Positions 6,135 to 8,876 of a DNA stretch of 8,876 nt are shown in pieces. The translations under genes were made by a program, and so were the position numbers. The notes beneath the pieces were generated by a model. It saw nothing but the letters and a program-made list of their open reading frames with translations, was not told the DNA's origin and ran no database searches. Position 1 is the stretch's first letter. Each line of letters starts with the position of its first letter. Origin of the DNA: an uncultured Halioglobus sp. (GTDB lineage: Bacteria; Pseudomonadota; Gammaproteobacteria; Pseudomonadales; Halieaceae); NCBI GenBank assembly GCA_905480565.1, contig CAJQQW010000090.1:1-8876 (forward strand), in the 5' to 3' direction.

Positions 6135-7121
6135 GTGAGCATCATAGAAAAAGCAATTAAATCCTTTGGTAAAGGGAAGGCTGAGAAGGGTACGCCCTTT
6201 GTTGAGGGTGGCTCGGGTCTGGCATCCGAGGCCGAGAGCACCGTGCAGCGCGGTGACGCGTCGCATTCTGTATCTGCAGGTATCGACGCAACGCCGTCTG
6301 CCACTGCGGCAGTGCAAGCGAGGCCTGCATCTTTTGCAGCAGGCGACGGAGCCCTTATGATTCCCTTCAAGCGCCTCCAGGAAGCCGGGATACTAACCCC
6401 CACAGCTCCTCGCAGTGCGATAGCCGAAGAGTTCCGGACCATTAAAAGACCGCTGCTGGTCAATATTGTGGGTGATTCTGTTACGCCTCCCGTCCACAAC
6501 GGCAAGCTAATCATGGTCACAAGCGCTCTGGAAGGAGATGGCAAGACTTTTTGTTCCATTTCGCTGGCCCTGAGTATTGCGATGGAGCAGGACAAACGCG
6601 TTTTGTTTGTCGATGGTGATTGTGCCAAGGGAACGGCTGGAGCGTTGTTAGGTGTACCGAGAAAAACTCCGGGATTGATCGACCTTATAGAGAATCGGGG
6701 CTCGCATCCGGAAAATTTCACACTTGATACCAACATGGAGGCGCTCCGGGTGCTTCCCTCCGGAAAATTTCACCCGCACTCTAATGAACTATTGGCGAGT
6801 TCTCGTATGCATGAATTGATACTTGAGCTGGCAGAAGAGGATCCGGATCGGGTAATTGTTTTTGACTCGCCTCCGCTGCTGCTGACAACCGAGGCAGCGA
6901 TCCTGGCAAGTTTTATGGGACAGATAGTATTTGTTGTGAGTGCGGACCAGACGCCACAGTATGCAGTTACACAGGCGATTGAGCATCTCGCCGAAGACAA
7001 AATGGTAGGAATGGTGCTCAACAGGGCGCGCCGGGGCCGTAATCCGTACTATTATAATTATGGTTATGCAAATACTCCCTATGGAAACAGCCCGGAGCAT
7101 ATGGGCACGGACTCAGGATGA
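6135..7121 (+). CDS. XrtA-associated BY-type tyrosine autokinase
   Basis: A 328-residue cytoplasmic ATPase of the bacterial tyrosine kinase family (TIGR03018 type, CpsD/Wzc-kinase like). The start is GTG. It is chosen because family members open MSIIEKAI-, as here, although only a weak GGA precedes it. Residues 8-75 are a low-complexity linker. The interaction motif AEEFRTIKRPLL comes next. Walker A is EGDGKT (K137), Walker A' is VLFVDGDCAKG (D160, D162) and Walker B is VIVFDSPP (D244). The tail RNPYYYNYGYANTPYG has six Tyr at 305-316, the usual autophosphorylation cluster. Kinases of this group cycle phosphorylation to control the partner chain-length protein, encoded just upstream. Its stop overlaps the next start (ATGA at 7118-7121). 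Confidence 0.92.
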   Translation: MSIIEKAIKSFGKGKAEKGTPFVEGGSGLASEAESTVQRGDASHSVSAGIDATPSATAAVQARPASFAAGDGALMIPFKRLQEAGILTPTAPRSAIAEEFRTIKRPLLVNIVGDSVTPPVHNGKLIMVTSALEGDGKTFCSISLALSIAMEQDKRVLFVDGDCAKGTAGALLGVPRKTPGLIDLIENRGSHPENFTLDTNMEALRVLPSGKFHPHSNELLASSRMHELILELAEEDPDRVIVFDSPPLLLTTEAAILASFMGQIVFVVSADQTPQYAVTQAIEHLAEDKMVGMVLNRARRGRNPYYYNYGYANTPYGNSPEHMGTDSG

Positions 7122-8707
7122 TAATTATGGGGTTTAAAGAGTCTAGATCGTGCCAGCGGGTGCTGGCACTTGCGTTCGGCGCTTTTTTCTTTGCCAGCAG
7201 CGTACATGCAGCCAAGTGGGAGCGCGATTTAGTCGTGGCGCCAAGCCTGATTTACACGGATAACGTGTGTCTTACGAAGGACGACAAGCGCAGCGACTGG
7301 ACAGGTGTTGCTTTGTTAACGCCGTCCGGCACTGTCTCGGTAGAGACCAGCAGAACGAAGGCGCGTTTGCAAGGCTCTGTGACGGTCAATACCCTTTCTG
7401 ACGGCGACCTCAGAGACGACGGCTGTACTGGTGACTCTCTTGATGACAGGCAGAAATATTTCCCTCGCCTGCTGGGCACAATGAACACGATTTTGATAGA
7501 TGACTGGGTGAAACTTAACGTCAGCGCTCGGGCAGATCAGAACCGGGTCAGTTCCGCCCGGGGCAGCAGTAATGACGGTCTCGATCGCAACGGGAATACC
7601 AATACTTTTTATCGGTATGAAATAAGCCCATCTACTTCGCGTAAAATCGGAAGTAACGCAAAAGCAGATTTACGATACACCTACAGCGAGGTGCTTAATT
7701 CAGAGGATTCGGTAAGCGATAGTAGTCGTCACGCTGTTGTATCCTCCGTCAATGGTCAGTTTAATCCGCGCATGACATGGGATGTGAAGGGCCGTTACAG
7801 CAACACGTCATATAATAATGATGCGGTCAATGTGTTCACCGGGGAAAACGTGCCCAGGGAAGACACCGAGCTCAAGTCGCTGTCAGGTAAACTTGGCTAT
7901 CAACTGACCCCAACCCTGCAGGTCAATGGTACTTACGGTTGGGAGTGGAATAGTTTTCAGACTTTTCAGGGTGGCGACACGGACGGTCAGGCCTGGGACG
8001 TGGGCCTGCGGTGGGCACCGTCTCCTCGAACGTTAGTCGATGTTGGCATAGGAGATCGTTTTTTCGGGACTACCCCGCGTGTAAGAATCAGGCATGAGCG
8101 ACAGCGCAGTACGATTATAGCTAACTATGAGAAAGTGATTACCTTCCAACGCGACCTGGCGACCTACGGTATAAATGATCCGGCTGCGGGTCTAGGTAGT
8201 TTTAGTGATGGTGATCCGCTCTTCAATGGTGGCGGTGATCGTTTTGATGCCGACGGCGATGCTATTGATGGCATCGGCACCGATACCAGTATCAGCACTG
8301 ACGGGCCCATCATTGACGAGCGACTGACGCTTACCTATGTCTACAAGGGGCGCGCTGGGACGTTGCAGATGTTTGGCAGCTATTCGCAGCAGACTCGGGA
8401 AGAAGATGGGCAGGAGGCGGATTTCACCGACTGGGAAATCTCCTTCAGTCCGACTATGTCAGGGCGCTACAACTTGGTGGGGTCAGTTTATTATGAGGAC
8501 GTAAAGCCGGCTGGTTTCACCACCGGCCAGGACTTTAGTAACCAAGCGGAATCAGAACAATGGACCTATCGATTGAATCTCACTTACCGCATGAGTGACC
8601 GCATGAACTTGATTTTCGGTTATCGCTTTGTCGATCGACAATCAGACTTGCGTCTCAACGAGTACAAGGAAAACCTCTTTCAAATTGGTTTCAGGCTTTT
8701 CCTGTAG
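7118..8707 (+). CDS. XrtA/PEP-CTERM-associated outer-membrane beta-barrel (TIGR03016 type)
   Basis: A 529-residue protein. A signal peptide (VLALAFGAFFFASSVHA) is probably cleaved after VHA at residue 31. The mature part is full of alternating polar/hydrophobic, Tyr-rich strands separated by Asp/Asn/Gly turns (for example WTYRLNLTYRMSDRMNLIFG), ending FQIGFRLFL. This is typical of an outer-membrane barrel. Family members always sit in XrtA exopolysaccharide loci, and their exact role is unproven. Secretion or anchoring of polymer with the export lipoprotein is inferred. Residues 362-397 hold an Asp/Gly-rich loop with DADGDAIDG (377-385). The ATG at 7118 overlaps the kinase stop. ATG at 7127, three codons later, has a better placed AGGA (7115-7118) and may be the true start. 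Confidence 0.85.
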   Translation: MIIMGFKESRSCQRVLALAFGAFFFASSVHAAKWERDLVVAPSLIYTDNVCLTKDDKRSDWTGVALLTPSGTVSVETSRTKARLQGSVTVNTLSDGDLRDDGCTGDSLDDRQKYFPRLLGTMNTILIDDWVKLNVSARADQNRVSSARGSSNDGLDRNGNTNTFYRYEISPSTSRKIGSNAKADLRYTYSEVLNSEDSVSDSSRHAVVSSVNGQFNPRMTWDVKGRYSNTSYNNDAVNVFTGENVPREDTELKSLSGKLGYQLTPTLQVNGTYGWEWNSFQTFQGGDTDGQAWDVGLRWAPSPRTLVDVGIGDRFFGTTPRVRIRHERQRSTIIANYEKVITFQRDLATYGINDPAAGLGSFSDGDPLFNGGGDRFDADGDAIDGIGTDTSISTDGPIIDERLTLTYVYKGRAGTLQMFGSYSQQTREEDGQEADFTDWEISFSPTMSGRYNLVGSVYYEDVKPAGFTTGQDFSNQAESEQWTYRLNLTYRMSDRMNLIFGYRFVDRQSDLRLNEYKENLFQIGFRLFL

Positions 8708-8719
8708 AGGTTAATTTTT

Positions 8720-8876
8720 ATGGGCGGTGAGGCAGGGTCAAAGCGAGTTCTCTGTGTGGTGGGTGCTCGGCCTAATTTCATGAAAATCGCACCTATTATG
8801 CGCGCCTTCGCGGGATCCTCATCCAGTCTTAATGCCACATTGGTGCACACTGGCCAGCACTACGACGTGGCTATGA
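8720..8876 (+). CDS. wecB: UDP-N-acetylglucosamine 2-epimerase (non-hydrolysing), 5' part
   Basis: The frame opens with ATG at 8720 and runs off the right edge after 52 codons. It reads MGGEAGSKRVLCVVGARPNF and soon after has MKIAPIMRAF and HTGQHYDVAM. GARPNFMKIAP and HTGQHYD are hallmark N-terminal motifs of WecB/MnaA, which interconverts UDP-GlcNAc and UDP-ManNAc in the cytoplasm to supply polysaccharide precursors. AGAGG (8706-8710), overlapping the previous stop codon, serves as its Shine-Dalgarno. The gap to the barrel gene is only 12 bases, so it belongs to the same operon. wecB-like genes are regular members of XrtA exopolysaccharide loci. The catalytic half of the protein is outside the window. 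Confidence 0.92.
   Translation, partial: MGGEAGSKRVLCVVGARPNFMKIAPIMRAFAGSSSSLNATLVHTGQHYDVAM

Noticed and set aside
6083..6160. 25-codon Lys/Arg-rich ORF in the spacer before the autokinase (starts MKKIKKTKSRR)
   Set aside because: It has no Shine-Dalgarno, its basic content is explained by A-rich spacer DNA, and it overlaps the kinase start in another frame.
5906..6736. 276-residue minus-strand ORF opposite the autokinase
   Set aside because: It lies antisense to two well-supported genes, and its Ser/Ala-rich sequence with no family features is typical of a shadow frame.

Overview
The window reads as a chromosomal exopolysaccharide locus of the exosortase A (XrtA/PEP-CTERM) type from a Gram-negative bacterium, most likely a gammaproteobacterium. 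An outer-membrane lipoprotein, an outer-membrane beta-barrel and a Wzc-like inner-membrane partner indicate a diderm envelope. The taxonomic guess rests on the protein families and moderately GC-rich coding sequence only; no rRNA or other marker is present. There are no tRNAs, rRNAs, insertion sequences, CRISPR arrays or integrases.

Left part, minus strand (1-1335): an HPr-rel-A type cassette. A 141-residue protein with a twin-arginine-like signal and a Cys-containing acidic tail is followed, in the direction of transcription, by a PqqD-like protein. That gene's stop codon directly abuts the start of an HPr-kinase-related kinase, which runs off the left edge. PqqD-like folds recognise peptides and HPr-kinase relatives phosphorylate Ser residues, so the small protein is a plausible client. 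This is inference.

Middle (1336-1730): a divergent control region of about 400 bases. It holds an AT-rich box usable as a -10 in both directions, two adjacent inverted repeats, a strong Shine-Dalgarno and a candidate 75-codon leader ORF. The stop of that ORF directly abuts the ATG of the next gene.

Right part, plus strand (1731-8876): the polysaccharide secretion machinery. First comes an ExeA-like AAA ATPase with a transmembrane segment and a degenerate OmpA-like periplasmic domain. A 217-base gap carries a good sigma70-like promoter and an inverted repeat. After it lies a tight operon: EpsE-type export lipoprotein, Wzc/GNVR-type chain-length determinant, BY-type tyrosine autokinase with a Tyr-rich tail, a TIGR03016-type outer-membrane beta-barrel, and the start of a WecB-type UDP-GlcNAc 2-epimerase cut by the right edge. 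In the likely working model the chain-length protein and autokinase control polymer length across the inner membrane. EpsE and the barrel carry polymer out, and the epimerase supplies UDP-ManNAc-type precursor. The exosortase, polymerase and glycosyltransferases would be expected beyond the right edge.
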